Assembly (NCBI GenBank): GCA_902601475.1
Contig: CACKNK010000008.1
Span: 1-60,789, forward strand
DNA from: an uncultured SAR86 cluster bacterium
GTDB lineage: Bacteria; Pseudomonadota; Gammaproteobacteria; Magnimaribacterales; D2472
Direction of reading: 5' to 3'
DNA: 60,789 nucleotides
The position numbers and the translations under genes are program-made. Below are positions 1 through 10,354 of this stretch, in pieces. The notes beneath the pieces were generated by a model, which was given only the letters and a program-made list of their open reading frames with translations, had not been told where the DNA came from and did no database searches. Within the stretch, counting starts at the first letter, position 1. Each line of letters opens with the position of its first letter.

Positions 1-1
1 C

Positions 2-169
2 GCAATGAGGGCCGTTCTAGAATTAGTTGGAGTTCAAAATGTTCTTGCAAAATGTTATGGATCAACTAATCCGGTTAATGTGGTTAGGGCAACAGTCAAT
101 GCACTTAAGTCAATGGAATCCCCTGAATCAGTAGCCTCCAGGAGAGGCAAGACCGTGGAGGAAATCTAA
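2..169 (+). CDS. rpsE: 30S ribosomal protein S5, C-terminal part (5' end outside window)
   Basis: The open frame enters from the left edge and reads in register from base 2 to a TAA at 167-169. The visible 55 residues match the C-terminal half of ribosomal protein S5 (residues [10 protein letters not shown] near the start, then [10 protein letters not shown] and SVASRRGK). S5 sits in the small subunit near the decoding region and contributes to translational accuracy. The stop overlaps the rpmD start as TAATG, so the two are probably translationally coupled in the spc operon. Only the N-terminal half is missing, because of the window edge; nothing suggests a broken gene. Confidence 0.95.
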   Translation, partial: AMRAVLELVGVQNVLAKCYGSTNPVNVVRATVNALKSMESPESVASRRGKTVEEI

Positions 170-369
170 TGGCTGACAAGAAGATAACTATCAAGCTCAT
201 TAAGAGTGGAATTGGGAGAATTAAATCTCACAAGCAATGCATCAAAGGTTTGGGATTTAGAAAACTCAATCAGGTAATTGAGGTAGAGGATACTCCAAGC
301 GTAAGGGGCATGATAAATAAAATTAGGGATATGGTTGTGGAAATATCACCAGAGGCTAAAAATGGTTAA
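169..369 (+). CDS. rpmD: 50S ribosomal protein L30
   Basis: A 66-residue basic protein in the place rpmD holds in the spc operon, between rpsE and rplO. L30 is a small large-subunit protein, and the bacterial short form is about 60 residues, so the length fits. The pattern [13 protein letters not shown] near the start and GLGFRKLNQ in the middle are typical of the family. The start ATG overlaps the rpsE stop by one base, and the 3' end overlaps rplO by 8 bases. No separate promoter is visible. Confidence 0.95.
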   Translation: MADKKITIKLIKSGIGRIKSHKQCIKGLGFRKLNQVIEVEDTPSVRGMINKIRDMVVEISPEAKNG

Positions 370-787
370 ATTAAATACTTTAAGCTCAAAAGGCACTATG
401 CAGAACAGAAAAAGAGTTGGCAGAGGTATTGGATCTGGCCAAGGGAAAACTGCTGGTAGAGGTCACAAGGGCCAAAAATCAAGATCTGGTGGTTCAATTG
501 CTCGTGGCTTTGAGGGTGGTCAAATGCCACTACAACAAAGAGTACCTAAGTTTGGTTTCTCTTCACGGGTAAATAATAGTTTAAAACAATTGAATCTTAG
601 AGATCTTAAGGATTTATCTGAAGTTTCTTTGGAGACATTAAAAGAAAATAAGCTTATTTCAAAGTCCGTGACCAAAGTAAAAGTATTTGGGAAGCATGAT
701 TTAGACAAAGCAATAAACTTTTCGGGCGTTTCATTGACTAAAGGAGCACTTGAATCTATTGAAAAAGCTGGAGGCAAGGTAAGTTAG
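362..787 (+). CDS. rplO: 50S ribosomal protein L15
   Basis: A 141-residue basic protein with the conserved glycine-rich N-terminal half of L15 ([24 protein letters not shown]) and a C-terminal RNA-binding domain. I chose ATG 362 because it gives the family N-terminus MVKLNTL. The frame stays open upstream to 335, but those extra residues do not resemble L15. The start lies within the end of rpmD (8-base overlap) and secY begins 2 bases after the stop, the standard spc order. Confidence 0.95.
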   Translation: MVKLNTLSSKGTMQNRKRVGRGIGSGQGKTAGRGHKGQKSRSGGSIARGFEGGQMPLQQRVPKFGFSSRVNNSLKQLNLRDLKDLSEVSLETLKENKLISKSVTKVKVFGKHDLDKAINFSGVSLTKGALESIEKAGGKVS

Positions 788-789
788 GC

Positions 790-2082
790 GTGGCTGATTC
801 AAATAACATGAGTGATTTATGGAAAAGGCTAAGATTCGTCCTGATTGGTATCATCGTTTATCGCATTGGTACTCACATTCCTATACCAGGCATCGACCCT
901 CAAAGGCTTTCATCTTTATTTGATCAAAATCAGGGAACCATCTTAGAGTTATTTAATTTATTTTCGGGGGGTGCTCTTGAAAGAATGAGCATCTTTGCCT
1001 TAAACGTTGTTCCGTACATTTCGGCTGCAATTATCATGCAGCTTTTTTCAAACTCTATTCCTTATTTAATCGAGCTCAAAAAAGACGGTCAAGCTGGTAG
1101 AAATGCAATCACTCAGTACACACGATATGGAACAGTGCTGCTAGCATTTATTCAAGCTTCAGCCTTAGCAGTCACACTTAGCTCTGGTGGGCTAGCTTAC
1201 AATCCTGGTACAGCTTTTTTTGTATCAGCTGTCTTTAGTGTGGTTGCAGGAACAATTTTCTTGATGTGGTTAGGCGAGCAAATATCGGAAAGAGGCATTG
1301 GTAATGGAATCTCAATTATCATTGCTACAAGTATTCTGACAGGAATACCTAGCGCAATAGGTCAAGCTCTTGAGCAAGCCCGTCAAGGTGATTTGAATAT
1401 ACTCATGCTTTTAAGCATAGGTGTTTTAGCAATGGTTGTTATTGCTGTTGTCGTCTTTATTGAAAGAGGTCAAAGACGAATTACTGTAAATTATGCTCAA
1501 AGACAGCAAGGCAGAAAGCTAATGCAAGCACAAGCCAGCCATCTTCCTTTTAAAGTAAACATGGCAGGGGTAATACCTGCAATTTTTGCCAGTACCTTTT
1601 TACTGTTTCCAGCCTCATTATCAACATGGTTTGGTCAAGGTGAAAACTTTGGATTCTTACAATCAATTTCATTGGCTTTAAATCCCGGGCAGCCTTTATA
1701 TGTTCTTACTTTCGCTGCATTGATAATTTCATTTTGTTTCATTTGGCTCGCATTAACTTTTAATACTAGAGAGGTATCTGACAATTTAAAAAGATCAGGT
1801 GCGTATATTCCAGGTATTAGGCCAGGCGAACAAACTGCTGGATATATAGACAATGTATTAGCAAGACTAACCGTATTTGGAAGCATTTATTTAACATTAA
1901 TATGTTTATTGCCTTTAGCACTTATCAACTTTGCAGGAGTGTCTTTTTATCTTGGAGGAACATCGGTTCTAATTATTGTGGTTGTGCTAATGGATTTCAT
2001 GTCACAAGTCCAATCTCATATGATGTCCTCTCAATATTCATCCTTACTTAAGAAGGCAAACCTTAAAAACTATAGAAGATAA
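790..2082 (+). CDS. secY: Preprotein translocase subunit SecY
   Basis: The 430-residue protein is the channel-forming subunit of the SecYEG translocon, which moves unfolded proteins across or into the inner membrane. Ten hydrophobic segments can be followed along its length. The N-terminal stretch with PIPGIDP, the plug region around [18 protein letters not shown], and the SERGIGNG cytoplasmic loop are all characteristic. GTG at 790 is the likely start; an ATG six codons later is the alternative. It lies in the spc operon between rplO and rpmJ, as in most bacteria. Confidence 0.97.
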   Translation: MADSNNMSDLWKRLRFVLIGIIVYRIGTHIPIPGIDPQRLSSLFDQNQGTILELFNLFSGGALERMSIFALNVVPYISAAIIMQLFSNSIPYLIELKKDGQAGRNAITQYTRYGTVLLAFIQASALAVTLSSGGLAYNPGTAFFVSAVFSVVAGTIFLMWLGEQISERGIGNGISIIIATSILTGIPSAIGQALEQARQGDLNILMLLSIGVLAMVVIAVVVFIERGQRRITVNYAQRQQGRKLMQAQASHLPFKVNMAGVIPAIFASTFLLFPASLSTWFGQGENFGFLQSISLALNPGQPLYVLTFAALIISFCFIWLALTFNTREVSDNLKRSGAYIPGIRPGEQTAGYIDNVLARLTVFGSIYLTLICLLPLALINFAGVSFYLGGTSVLIIVVVLMDFMSQVQSHMMSSQYSSLLKKANLKNYRR

Positions 2083-2084
2083 TT

Positions 2085-2201
2085 ATGAAAGTAAGAGCAT
2101 CAGTTAAAAAGATTTGCAGGGATTGCAAATTAGTTAGAAGAAAAGGAGTTTTGTATGTTATTTGCAAAACAGAACCTAAGCACAAACAAAAACAAGGATA
2201 A
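2085..2201 (+). CDS. rpmJ: 50S ribosomal protein L36
   Basis: A 38-residue protein read from the ATG two bases after the secY stop to TAA 2199-2201. It begins [14 protein letters not shown] and ends in KHKQKQG. Cys11, Cys14, Cys27 and His33 form the zinc-binding set of the C+ type of L36, so this organism's copy needs zinc. L36 is a late-assembling large-subunit protein. It follows secY and precedes rpsM by 3 bases, the usual position at the junction of the spc and alpha operons. Confidence 0.95.
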   Translation: MKVRASVKKICRDCKLVRRKGVLYVICKTEPKHKQKQG

Positions 2202-2204
2202 TTT

Positions 2205-2561
2205 ATGGCAAGGATAGCAGGTGTAAATGTTCCAGAAAATAAGCATTTAGAGATAGCTTTAACTCATATTTATGGTGTTGGAAGAAAAACAGCCCAAGAT
2301 ATTTGTGGTAAAGCTGGAATCGAATATACGAAAAAAATATCAGACATTACCGAAGAGGATGTTGAAAAAATTCGAACCGTGGTCGCCAACTATACGGTTG
2401 AAGGCGATTTAAGAAGAGAAGTTAGTACCAACATTAAAAGGTTAATGGACCTTGGAACTTATCGAGGCATTCGCCATAGAAGAAAATTGCCAACAAGAGG
2501 TCAAAGAACCAAAACTAATGCAAGGACCCGAAAAGGGCCAAAAAAACCAATGAGGGCTTAA
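2205..2561 (+). CDS. rpsM: 30S ribosomal protein S13
   Basis: A 118-residue protein with the S13 N-terminal helix-two-turn-helix region ([23 protein letters not shown]) and the basic C-terminal tail ([18 protein letters not shown]) that reaches the decoding region. S13 sits in the head of the small subunit and contacts the 50S and P-site tRNA. It is the first gene of the alpha operon. Only 3 bases separate it from rpmJ, which leaves no room for the S4-binding leader known upstream of E. coli rpsM. Confidence 0.96.
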   Translation: MARIAGVNVPENKHLEIALTHIYGVGRKTAQDICGKAGIEYTKKISDITEEDVEKIRTVVANYTVEGDLRREVSTNIKRLMDLGTYRGIRHRRKLPTRGQRTKTNARTRKGPKKPMRA

Positions 2562-2564
2562 TTA

Positions 2565-2942
2565 ATGGCTGTAAAAGGGAAAAAAGCAAAGAAAGTTATA
2601 TCTGAGGGGATAGCTCATATCCACTCTTCATTTAACAACACGATTATTACCATAACTGATAAGCAAGGTAATGCTGTTTGTTGGGCTACTTCTGGTGGAT
2701 CAGGTTTTAGGGGTTCAAGAAAAAGTACTCCGTTCGCAGCTCAGATTGCTGCAGAGAAGGCTGGAAATGCTGCAAAAGAGTTTGGAATGATGAGTTTAGA
2801 TGTTAAAGTGCGTGGTCCTGGGTCAGGTAGAGAGTCAGCAATTAGGTCTCTAAATGCTTGTGGATTAAAAATAAGGAGTATTACTGATGTGACTCCACTG
2901 CCTCATAATGGATGCAGACCACCCAAGAAGAGAAGAGTTTAA
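2565..2942 (+). CDS. rpsK: 30S ribosomal protein S11
   Basis: A 125-residue protein with the conserved S11 core ([15 protein letters not shown], then [13 protein letters not shown]) and the invariant C-terminus PPKKRRV. It forms part of the small-subunit platform near the E site. Start ATG 2565 lies 3 bases after rpsM. The next gene, rpsD, follows after a 9-base gap containing AAGGAG, a good ribosome-binding site. Confidence 0.96.
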   Translation: MAVKGKKAKKVISEGIAHIHSSFNNTIITITDKQGNAVCWATSGGSGFRGSRKSTPFAAQIAAEKAGNAAKEFGMMSLDVKVRGPGSGRESAIRSLNACGLKIRSITDVTPLPHNGCRPPKKRRV

Positions 2943-2951
2943 GGAGTAATT

Positions 2952-3572
2952 ATGGCTAGATATCGAGGTCCATCACTCAGGCTTTCCAGGCGGGAAGGGA
3001 CTGATTTAATGCTTAAAAGTGGCTTAAGAGCTATTGAATCTAAGTGCAACATGGAAACCGCACCTGGAGTTCATGGTCTAAGAAGAGGTAGGTTATCTGA
3101 CTACGGGTTACAGCTTAGAGAAAAACAGAAAGTTAGAAGAATGTACGGAGTTCTTGAAAAACAATTTAGGAATTATTATAAAAAGGCTGCTAAAGCCAAG
3201 GGTAACACTGGTGAGAACTTATTATCTTATTTAGAACAACGGCTTGATAATGTTGTTTATAGAATGGGCTTTGCATCTACTCGTGCTGAAGCAAGACAAT
3301 TGGTTAGCCATAAAGCTTTTCATGTAAATGGGAAGACAGTCAACATACCTTCATATCAAGTTCAGCCAGATGACACAATTGAGGTAAGGGAAAAATCAAG
3401 ATCTCAAACTCGAATTAAATCTGCATTAGAATTGAGCGCCCAAAGAGAAGTGTGCGAATGGCTTGATGTAGATAACAATGCTTTTAAGGGGGTATTTAAA
3501 TCTGTACCGGATAGAACAGATTTAAGTGCTGAAATTAACGAAAATCTCATCGTTGAGCTTTACTCCAAATAA
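2952..3572 (+). CDS. rpsD: 30S ribosomal protein S4
   Basis: A 206-residue primary 16S rRNA-binding protein, the usual length. The N-terminal region ([14 protein letters not shown]) is followed by the S4 RNA-binding fold at about residues 95-160, which contains [19 protein letters not shown]. In E. coli S4 represses its own alpha operon through a pseudoknot before rpsM. That leader is absent here, so control, if any, must act elsewhere. An AAGGAG ribosome-binding site precedes the ATG. Confidence 0.96.
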   Translation: MARYRGPSLRLSRREGTDLMLKSGLRAIESKCNMETAPGVHGLRRGRLSDYGLQLREKQKVRRMYGVLEKQFRNYYKKAAKAKGNTGENLLSYLEQRLDNVVYRMGFASTRAEARQLVSHKAFHVNGKTVNIPSYQVQPDDTIEVREKSRSQTRIKSALELSAQREVCEWLDVDNNAFKGVFKSVPDRTDLSAEINENLIVELYSK

Positions 3573-3584
3573 GAGGAAAAAATT

Positions 3585-4550
3585 ATGCAAACATCAGTTA
3601 TTGATTTATTAGTACCAACCGAAATTCAGGTTGAGGACATCAATGAAACAACTTCAAAGATAACACTTGAGCCTCTAGAAAGAGGTTTTGGTCATACACT
3701 AGGCAATGCCTTAAGAAGAATATTGCTATCTTCTATGCCTGGTGCAGCCATCACAGATGTAAAGATTGAAGGTATCTCACATGAATACTCAACAATTGAA
3801 GGTATCAGAGAGGATGTTATTGATATTCTTTTAAATCTAAAAGATATGCCAGTTAATTTACTAGAAGGAACTTCAGCTGAAATAAAGCTTGATATGGCTG
3901 GTCCCTCTGAGGTAACAGCATCATCCTTTGAAGTGCCGGGTAATGTTGAACTGGTTAACCCAGATCATCATGTGGCATCTTTAGTGGATAAAGTTAACCT
4001 TACACTTACAGCGACAGTTAAAACTGGCAGAGGGTATGAGCCAGCTGATCTGCGAGGAGAGGAAGAAACTCAGGTTGGAGCACTTAAAGTTGATGCCTCC
4101 TTTAGTCCTGTAAAAAGAGTTGCTTATTCAGTAGAAAATGCTCGTTTTGAGAAGAGAACTGACTTAGATAAGTTAATTGTTGAGCTTGAAACTGATGGCA
4201 CTTTAAATCCTAAAGAAGCTATTGAACACTCAGCTACAATCATGCAGCAACAATTGGCTGCTTTTGTGAACCTTGATGCAATTGCAGAACAAGAAGCTAA
4301 AAAAGAGCAAAATGATTTTGATCCACTGCTTATGAGATCAATCGAAGAGCTTGAATTAACCGTTAGATCAACAAACTGTTTAAAAGCTGAGAGTATTTTC
4401 TTGATTGGAGACTTAATACAAAGAAGTGAATTCGACTTACTTAAAACTCCTAACCTTGGAAAAAAATCTCTTAACGAAATTAAAGATGTTCTTGCATCTA
4501 AAGGTTTTGCACTTGGAACAACAATTGATAATTGGCCACCTATGGGGTAA
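3585..4550 (+). CDS. rpoA: DNA-directed RNA polymerase subunit alpha
   Basis: The 321-residue protein has both alpha domains. The N-terminal dimerisation domain (residues 1 to about 230) includes [20 protein letters not shown]. The C-terminal domain (about 250-321) keeps the [10 protein letters not shown] segment that holds the promoter-UP-element-binding arginine. Alpha nucleates polymerase assembly and contacts activators. AGAGGAAA precedes the ATG. It is a little shorter than the 329 residues of E. coli. The operon order rpsD-rpoA-rplQ is the standard one. Confidence 0.97.
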   Translation: MQTSVIDLLVPTEIQVEDINETTSKITLEPLERGFGHTLGNALRRILLSSMPGAAITDVKIEGISHEYSTIEGIREDVIDILLNLKDMPVNLLEGTSAEIKLDMAGPSEVTASSFEVPGNVELVNPDHHVASLVDKVNLTLTATVKTGRGYEPADLRGEEETQVGALKVDASFSPVKRVAYSVENARFEKRTDLDKLIVELETDGTLNPKEAIEHSATIMQQQLAAFVNLDAIAEQEAKKEQNDFDPLLMRSIEELELTVRSTNCLKAESIFLIGDLIQRSEFDLLKTPNLGKKSLNEIKDVLASKGFALGTTIDNWPPMG

Positions 4551-4555
4551 CTCAA

Positions 4556-4969
4556 ATGAGACATAGAAAATCAGGTAGAAAGTTAAACAGAAACTCATCA
4601 CATAGAAAGGCTCTCTTTAAGAACCTTTCTATAGCTTTTATAAAACAAGAGCTTATAAAAACCACGCTACCAAAAGCAAAAGAGCTTCGACGACATCTTG
4701 AGCCATTGATTACTATGGCTAAAGAAGATACTGTTGCCAACCGTAGACATGTTTTTTCAAAACTTCGTGATGATGAGGCTGTTGCAAAGCTTTTTACAGA
4801 AATATCTGTTAAATCAAAAGATAGGCCTGGTGGTTACTTGCGTATTATTAAGGCAGGCTTTAGACCGGGTGATAAAGCTGATATGGCTTATGTAGAATGG
4901 GTCGATAGAGCAGGAACTGAAGATCCAATAGATGATGCTCCTGAGCTAAAAGAGGACTCTGCTGCTTAA
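4556..4969 (+). CDS. rplQ: 50S ribosomal protein L17
   Basis: A 137-residue protein with the L17 signature at its start ([20 protein letters not shown]) and the [12 protein letters not shown] segment that follows. ATG 4556 is preferred over an upstream in-frame ATG at 4532 because it gives the family N-terminus exactly. The C-terminus ends in an acidic extension (about the last 20 residues). It is the last gene of the alpha operon. Its TAA (4967-4969) overlaps the stop of convergent uvrA within one TTAA. Confidence 0.96.
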   Translation: MRHRKSGRKLNRNSSHRKALFKNLSIAFIKQELIKTTLPKAKELRRHLEPLITMAKEDTVANRRHVFSKLRDDEAVAKLFTEISVKSKDRPGGYLRIIKAGFRPGDKADMAYVEWVDRAGTEDPIDDAPELKEDSAA

Positions 4970-7779
4970 GTCATTTTCTTTAAGAAGTTTCCGGTATAGG
5001 ATTTTTTTATACTGGATATCTTTTTAGGTGTACCTTGTGCAATAACTTCTCCACCCTCGCTTCCACCTTCAGGCCCCATATCAATAATCCAGTCACAGTT
5101 TTTAACGACATCAAGGTTATGTTCAATAACTAAAACTGTGTTCCCTTGATCAGATAATCTTTTAAGCACTTTAAGCAAAAGATCTATATCTTGGAAATGG
5201 AGCCCAGTAGTTGGTTCATCAAGTATGAAAAGAGTTTTTCCAGTACTTCTTTTTGATAATTCTTTTGCAAGTTTTATCCTTTGTGCCTCGCCTCCAGAAA
5301 GCGTGGTTGCTGATTGACCCAGTGTAATGTACGTGAGTCCAACATCAGCGAGGGTCTGAAGTTTCTTCTTTATGGGTGGAATTGCATCAAAGAACTCTAG
5401 TGCTTCCTCAACGGTCATATTGAGTACTTCAGCTATATTTTTGCCTTTATATTTAACCTCAAGTGTCTGATCATTATATCTTTGGTTGTTGCAGGTATCG
5501 CATGTAACGTATACATCAGCCAGGAAATGCATTTCAACTTTGATCATTCCATCTCCCTGACAAGTCTCGCACCTTCCACCTTTCACATTGAAGCTAAATC
5601 TACCTGGTTTATAGCCCCTTGATCGTGCTTCTTCAGATTGTGAGAACAAATCTCGTATGTAAGAAAATAAGCCCGTATAGGTTGCAGGGTTTGATCTAGG
5701 AGTTCTTCCAATTGGAGCCTGATCAATTGCTATTACTTTATCTAAATGTTCCAGTCCTTCTATCCCATCACATTTAATTTCTTTTCTTAGCTTTGATTTA
5801 TTCAAAATGAAGCTCGACATTGGCATCAGGGTTTGATTTATCAAAGATGATTTACCTGATCCTGAAACCCCAGTAATACAAGTAAAAACACCTATTGGAA
5901 TATCTACATCAATATTTTTTAAATTATTTTCATGCGCATTTTTTATAGTAATAAAAGAAGAAGGCTTTTTATTTGAAGCCGGAAAAGAAATCTTTCTTTT
6001 CCCACTAAGAAATTGACCAGTAAGAGACTTTTTATTATTTTCAATCTCATCTACTGAGCCTTCAGCACAAACTCTTCCACCATGAATGCCTGCACCAGGA
6101 CCAATATCAATTACATGATCAGCAGCTCTGATAGCCTCTTCATCATGCTCAACAACAAGCACTGTATTTCCAAGATACTTTAAGTTTTGTAGTGTTTTAA
6201 TCAATCGAGCGTTATCTCTCTGATGAAGCCCAATTGAAGGCTCATCAAGCACATATGTAACACCTACAAGTCCCGAACCTATTTGGCTGGCAAGTCTTAT
6301 TCTCTGTGATTCTCCTCCAGATAATGATTCGGCACTCCTATCAAGTGTTAAGTAATTCAAACCAACATCCAATAAAAAAGAAAGTCGATCATTAATTTCT
6401 TTTAGAATTTTTTCAGCAATTTTAAGTTGGGCGCCAGAAAGCTTAGTCTTGCTTATAAAGTCTAAGGCATCCGAAATTTTATAAGTTGTAATTTCACTAA
6501 TTGATTTTTTATTTACAAATACATTACGAGATTCTTTCTTAAGTCTTGATCCATTGCAAGAATTGCAATGACTGTCACTAAGCAACTTTGCAAGCTCATT
6601 CTTTTGGTAGTCTGAGTCAGTTTCTCTAAATCTTCTTTCAGTGTTTGGAAGCACTCCTTCAAATCTATGCTTTCTAACTATTTTGCTACCGCTTCTAAAG
6701 CGCTTTGAGAAATCTATTTTCTCCTTTGATCCGTTAAGAATAATATCTTTAATTTCCTTACTTAGCTCACACCAAGGATCATTCAAACTAAATCCATAAA
6801 ACTGACTTAAACATTTAAGCTGATGGTAGTAGAACCTATTCCTTTTATTCCATCCTTTTATGGCTCCACCATTAATTGATAGTTCCTCATCATTAATTAT
6901 TTTCTTTTCATCAAAATATTGAATAACTCCCAATCCATCACATTTTTCACAAGCCCCAAAAGGATTGTTAAATGAAAACATTCTAGGTTCTAATTCCGGA
7001 ACCGAATACCCGCATTTTGAGCATGCAAAATTAGACGAGAATGAAACAATTTCATTCTCATCAATAAATTCTATCTCAACAATTCCTTCTGAGAGATTTA
7101 ATGCTGTCTCTAGTGATTCAGCTAGCCTCAATCTAAGATCATCTTCATCTTTAAGTATCAATCTATCAACAACAGCACTTATGTTATGTTTTTGATTTTT
7201 ATTGAGGCTTGGAAATTCTTCTAGCGGTAAAACTAAATCGTTTATTTTTGCTCTTACAAACCCCTCTTTTTTAAGATCTTCATAAACGCCTAAATGCTCA
7301 CCTTTTTTTCCTCTGATTACCGGAGCCAGAACCATGACTTTTTTACCAATATTATTAGTTAATATTTCGTTACACATCTCAGTAATTGATTTAGATGCCA
7401 ACACTTCGTTATGGTCTGGACAAATAGGAGTGCCAATCCTTGCAAAAAGCAAACGAAGATAATCATAGATTTCAGTAACGGTACCAACAGTTGACCTAGG
7501 ATTATGAGAGGTAGACTTTTGTTCTATTGATATGGCAGGCGATAAACCATCAATCTGATCAACATCAGGCTTTTCCATCATTGATAAAAACTGTCTTGCA
7601 TAAGCAGACAGCGATTCTACATAACGTCTTTGACCTTCAGCGTAGATTGTATCGAATGCCAAAGAAGATTTACCTGAACCAGACAGGCCAGTGATAACCA
7701 CCAACTTTCCTCTAGGAATATCAACCGAAATATTTTTTAGGTTATGTGTTCGCGCACCTTTTACAGAAATTTTCGTCAT
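4966..7779 (-). CDS. uvrA: UvrABC system protein A (excinuclease ABC subunit A)
   Basis: The 937-residue protein is the damage-recognition ATPase of nucleotide excision repair. It has two ABC modules: Walker A at residues 31-38 (GLSGSGKS) and near 640 (GVSGSGKS), with the signatures [12 protein letters not shown] and [12 protein letters not shown]. Zinc-finger cysteine pairs are visible in CSKCGYS / CEKCDGLG and in the C-terminal CETCQGDG / CDTCNNQR. It is divergent from ssb across 66 bp, the same arrangement as in E. coli, but I find no CTGT-N8-ACAG LexA box there. It converges on rplQ with a 4-base overlap. No clear Shine-Dalgarno precedes the ATG. Confidence 0.97.
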   Translation of the reverse strand: MTKISVKGARTHNLKNISVDIPRGKLVVITGLSGSGKSSLAFDTIYAEGQRRYVESLSAYARQFLSMMEKPDVDQIDGLSPAISIEQKSTSHNPRSTVGTVTEIYDYLRLLFARIGTPICPDHNEVLASKSITEMCNEILTNNIGKKVMVLAPVIRGKKGEHLGVYEDLKKEGFVRAKINDLVLPLEEFPSLNKNQKHNISAVVDRLILKDEDDLRLRLAESLETALNLSEGIVEIEFIDENEIVSFSSNFACSKCGYSVPELEPRMFSFNNPFGACEKCDGLGVIQYFDEKKIINDEELSINGGAIKGWNKRNRFYYHQLKCLSQFYGFSLNDPWCELSKEIKDIILNGSKEKIDFSKRFRSGSKIVRKHRFEGVLPNTERRFRETDSDYQKNELAKLLSDSHCNSCNGSRLKKESRNVFVNKKSISEITTYKISDALDFISKTKLSGAQLKIAEKILKEINDRLSFLLDVGLNYLTLDRSAESLSGGESQRIRLASQIGSGLVGVTYVLDEPSIGLHQRDNARLIKTLQNLKYLGNTVLVVEHDEEAIRAADHVIDIGPGAGIHGGRVCAEGSVDEIENNKKSLTGQFLSGKRKISFPASNKKPSSFITIKNAHENNLKNIDVDIPIGVFTCITGVSGSGKSSLINQTLMPMSSFILNKSKLRKEIKCDGIEGLEHLDKVIAIDQAPIGRTPRSNPATYTGLFSYIRDLFSQSEEARSRGYKPGRFSFNVKGGRCETCQGDGMIKVEMHFLADVYVTCDTCNNQRYNDQTLEVKYKGKNIAEVLNMTVEEALEFFDAIPPIKKKLQTLADVGLTYITLGQSATTLSGGEAQRIKLAKELSKRSTGKTLFILDEPTTGLHFQDIDLLLKVLKRLSDQGNTVLVIEHNLDVVKNCDWIIDMGPEGGSEGGEVIAQGTPKKISSIKKSYTGNFLKKMT

Positions 7780-7845
7780 TTAATTAAAGATTCTTACTCA
7801 GAGAATTTTATTTCGAGTTAAACTATTAAATTATACGAGGTAATT

Positions 7846-8283
7846 ATGAGTAGAGGAGTAAATAAAGTTATTTTAGTTGGAAATTTAGGTCAAAAACCTG
7901 AAATTAGATATACCAAAGATTCAAAACCAATTGCATCATTTTCAATTGCCACTTCTGAGTCATGGAAAGACAAGACCACAGGAGATATGGTAGAAAAGAC
8001 AGAATGGCATAACGTAACTTTTTTTGGACGCATTGCTGAGGTAGCAGAACAATATCTAGATAAGGGCTCCAAGGTATTTGTTGAAGGCAAGCTTCAGACT
8101 GATAAATGGGAAGATGAGAACGGAAATAAACGCTCAGCAACAAAAGTAATTGGAAACAATATGCAAATGTTGGATTCTAAAGGGTCGAATAACTCGAGTT
8201 CATTCGATGAGAGCTCTTCAGCCCAAAATGAAGCGCCTGCTTCACAAGAAGGCTCTTTCTCAGAAGAAGATATACCATTCTAA
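7846..8283 (+). CDS. ssb: Single-stranded DNA-binding protein
   Basis: A 145-residue SSB. An N-terminal OB fold (residues 1 to about 108: [37 protein letters not shown]) is followed by a low-complexity Ser/Asn/Glu linker and the acidic tip EEDIPF, which docks partner repair and replication proteins. It coats single-stranded DNA in replication, recombination and repair. The linker is shorter than in E. coli SSB (178 residues). CGAGGTAATT precedes the ATG. It is divergent from uvrA. Confidence 0.97.
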   Translation: MSRGVNKVILVGNLGQKPEIRYTKDSKPIASFSIATSESWKDKTTGDMVEKTEWHNVTFFGRIAEVAEQYLDKGSKVFVEGKLQTDKWEDENGNKRSATKVIGNNMQMLDSKGSNNSSSFDESSSAQNEAPASQEGSFSEEDIPF

Positions 8284-8286
8284 ATT

Positions 8287-9141
8287 TTGGACTTTAAACA
8301 TATTTCATATGAGAGGGTAGAAAATATTGCCCTCATTACTCTTAATAGGCCAGAAAAACTCAATGCATTTACTTTAAGAATGATGCATGAACTTTGTAGT
8401 GCGTTCGATCAGGTTGATGCTGATGATCAAGTAAAGGCAGCATTAATAACAGGAGCCGGCAGAGCCTTTTGCGCGGGGGCAGACCTTTCAAGTGGCGAAG
8501 ATACTTTTGTAGATAAGTTTGATACTCAAGATTCTCATCCAGAAGACTACAATAAGGATGCTGGCGGCATACTTACCTTGCGAATGTTTAGATCTTTAAA
8601 ACCAATAGTTACTGCATGCAATGGAGCATCAGTTGGTGTTGGAGCAACAATGCAGCTTGCTGCAGATATTCGACTTGCATCAACGAAGGCAAGGTTTGGA
8701 TTTGTCTTTTTAAACAGGGGCATAGTGAACGATGCAAGCAGTTCATGGTTTCTTCCTAAAATTGTAGGAATTTCAAAGGCACTTGAGTTGTGCTACTCCG
8801 GCAGAATCATTGATTCTCAAGAAGCTAGTGACATTGGTCTTGTTAGTCATATTTTTGAGCATGAAGAAATGCTAGATCAATCAATAGAATTTTGTAAGAA
8901 TCTCACACAGGGTTCTGCTCCTGTTTCTGTAGCTTTAGCGAGAAGGCTTTTCTGGAGTTCGTTGGGGGATGATGGGCCAGAAAGATCACATGAGCTCGAA
9001 AGTCAGTTCATAAGCTCAAGAGGGAAGTCCGGTGATGCCAAGGAAGGAGTTAAGTCATTTCTTGAAAAAAGAGATGCAGAGTTTCCAAATAAAGTCTCAA
9101 AAGACTTGCCAAATGATTTTGAAAAAAAGATAGAAAATTAG
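8287..9141 (+). CDS. Enoyl-CoA hydratase/isomerase family protein (crotonase)
   Basis: A 284-residue crotonase-fold protein. The acyl-CoA-binding and oxyanion-hole motif AGRAFCAGADLS lies near residue 60, and a second oxyanion glycine lies in NGASVGVGATMQLAADIRL. In the SSSWFLPKIVG region Asp stands where many hydratases have the catalytic Glu, as in some CoA isomerases and hydratases of unknown substrate, so the reaction cannot be fixed. The start is TTG at 8287, 3 bases after ssb; no closer ATG preserves the N-terminal strand. It converges on fabB with one base between the stops. Confidence 0.85.
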   Translation: MDFKHISYERVENIALITLNRPEKLNAFTLRMMHELCSAFDQVDADDQVKAALITGAGRAFCAGADLSSGEDTFVDKFDTQDSHPEDYNKDAGGILTLRMFRSLKPIVTACNGASVGVGATMQLAADIRLASTKARFGFVFLNRGIVNDASSSWFLPKIVGISKALELCYSGRIIDSQEASDIGLVSHIFEHEEMLDQSIEFCKNLTQGSAPVSVALARRLFWSSLGDDGPERSHELESQFISSRGKSGDAKEGVKSFLEKRDAEFPNKVSKDLPNDFEKKIEN

Positions 9142-9142
9142 A

Positions 9143-10351
9143 TTAATACTTACTGAACACCAAGCAAGCATTTGTTCCCCCAAAACCAAATGAGTTACTC
9201 ATTACAGTATTCAGAGTTTGATTTATTGTTTCAGTTACAACATTTAATCCAGCTGCTTCATCTACCAATTCATTAATATTAATTGAAGGTGCAATAAAAT
9301 TGTTATTCATCATAATTAGTGAGTAGATCGCCTCTTGTGCACCAGTAGCACCTAATGAATGACCGGTCATAGATTTGGTTGATGAAATCTTTATCTGCTC
9401 GCTTCCGAATACAGATTTAATGGCATTTAACTCAGCAATATCGCCAACAGGCGTACTGGTTCCATGAGCATTAATATAATTAGGAGCACTAGAGAGAGTT
9501 TTAATTGCGTCTGACATACACCTTTCAGCACCTTCACCTGACGGAGCCACCATATCAAAACCATCAGAATTTGCAGAGTAGCCTGATAGCTCTGCGATTA
9601 TATTAGCTCCTCTTTGCTTAGCATGATCTTCACTTTCTAGAATCAGCATGCCTGATCCTCCAGCGATTACAAATCCATCTCTATTTTTATCAAAGGGCCT
9701 AGATGCAATTTCAGGAGAATCATTATATTTAGATGAAAGCGCACCCATTGCATCAAATAATGAAGACGAGGTCCAATGATCATCTTCAGCTCCGCCAGCG
9801 ATAATCACATCCTGTTTATCCATACTTATAAGCTCTGCAGCATGTCCAATACAATGCGCACTTGTAGAGCATGCCGATGAAATTGAATAGTTAACTCCTT
9901 GAGTTTTTAATGCAGTTCCCATGCATGCGGAGACAGTGCTTCCCATGGTTTTAGTAACTGCATATGGACCTATCCTTTTTGGACTCTTCTCTCTAGCAAC
10001 ATCCGAAGCAATAATTTGAGCTTCTGGTGATGCTCCTCCTGATCCAGCTACTATTCCAACCCTAGTAGGATTAAGCTCTTCCAGATTTATGCCAGAGTGA
10101 GTTAAGGCTTCTTTTGCAGAAAGATAACCAAATGCTGCAGCTTTAGACATAAATCTCATCAGTTTTCTATCAATTAATTCGGCAAGATCAATATTTACTG
10201 ACCCAGACACGTGACTTCTCATGCCTAAATCAGAGTATTCCTGTTTGAACTTGATACCAGAAACTCCATTTAAGAGACTATCCTTTACCTTGTCTATGCC
10301 ATTACCAATAGCGGAAAGAATACCCATACCAGTAACGACAACTTTCTTCAT
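9143..10351 (-). CDS. fabB: Beta-ketoacyl-ACP synthase I
   Basis: The 402-residue condensing enzyme has the Cys-His-His triad: Cys161 in SSACSTSAHC, His295 in NAHGTSTPVGD and His330 in KSMTGHSLGATG. The Cys context and its pairing with fabA identify the FabB class, which elongates unsaturated acyl-ACP chains, rather than FabF. It follows fabA by 3 bases on the same strand, so the two probably share one mRNA. Together they form the anaerobic route to unsaturated fatty acids typical of gammaproteobacteria. Confidence 0.94.
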   Translation of the reverse strand: MKKVVVTGMGILSAIGNGIDKVKDSLLNGVSGIKFKQEYSDLGMRSHVSGSVNIDLAELIDRKLMRFMSKAAAFGYLSAKEALTHSGINLEELNPTRVGIVAGSGGASPEAQIIASDVAREKSPKRIGPYAVTKTMGSTVSACMGTALKTQGVNYSISSACSTSAHCIGHAAELISMDKQDVIIAGGAEDDHWTSSSLFDAMGALSSKYNDSPEIASRPFDKNRDGFVIAGGSGMLILESEDHAKQRGANIIAELSGYSANSDGFDMVAPSGEGAERCMSDAIKTLSSAPNYINAHGTSTPVGDIAELNAIKSVFGSEQIKISSTKSMTGHSLGATGAQEAIYSLIMMNNNFIAPSININELVDEAAGLNVVTETINQTLNTVMSNSFGFGGTNACLVFSKY

Positions 10352-10354
10352 TTT

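Noticed and set aside
335-361. Upstream extension of rplO from ATG 335
   Set aside because: The extra residues do not look like L15, and ATG 362 gives the family N-terminus.
4124-4564. Long minus-strand open frame opposite rpoA
   Set aside because: It lies wholly within a strongly conserved gene, is Ser-rich as expected for an antisense shadow, and has no domain likeness or ribosome-binding site.
7790-7806. Short inverted repeat ATTCT-N7-AGAAT between uvrA and ssb as an SOS operator
   Set aside because: It does not match the LexA consensus and is short enough to be chance in AT-rich DNA.
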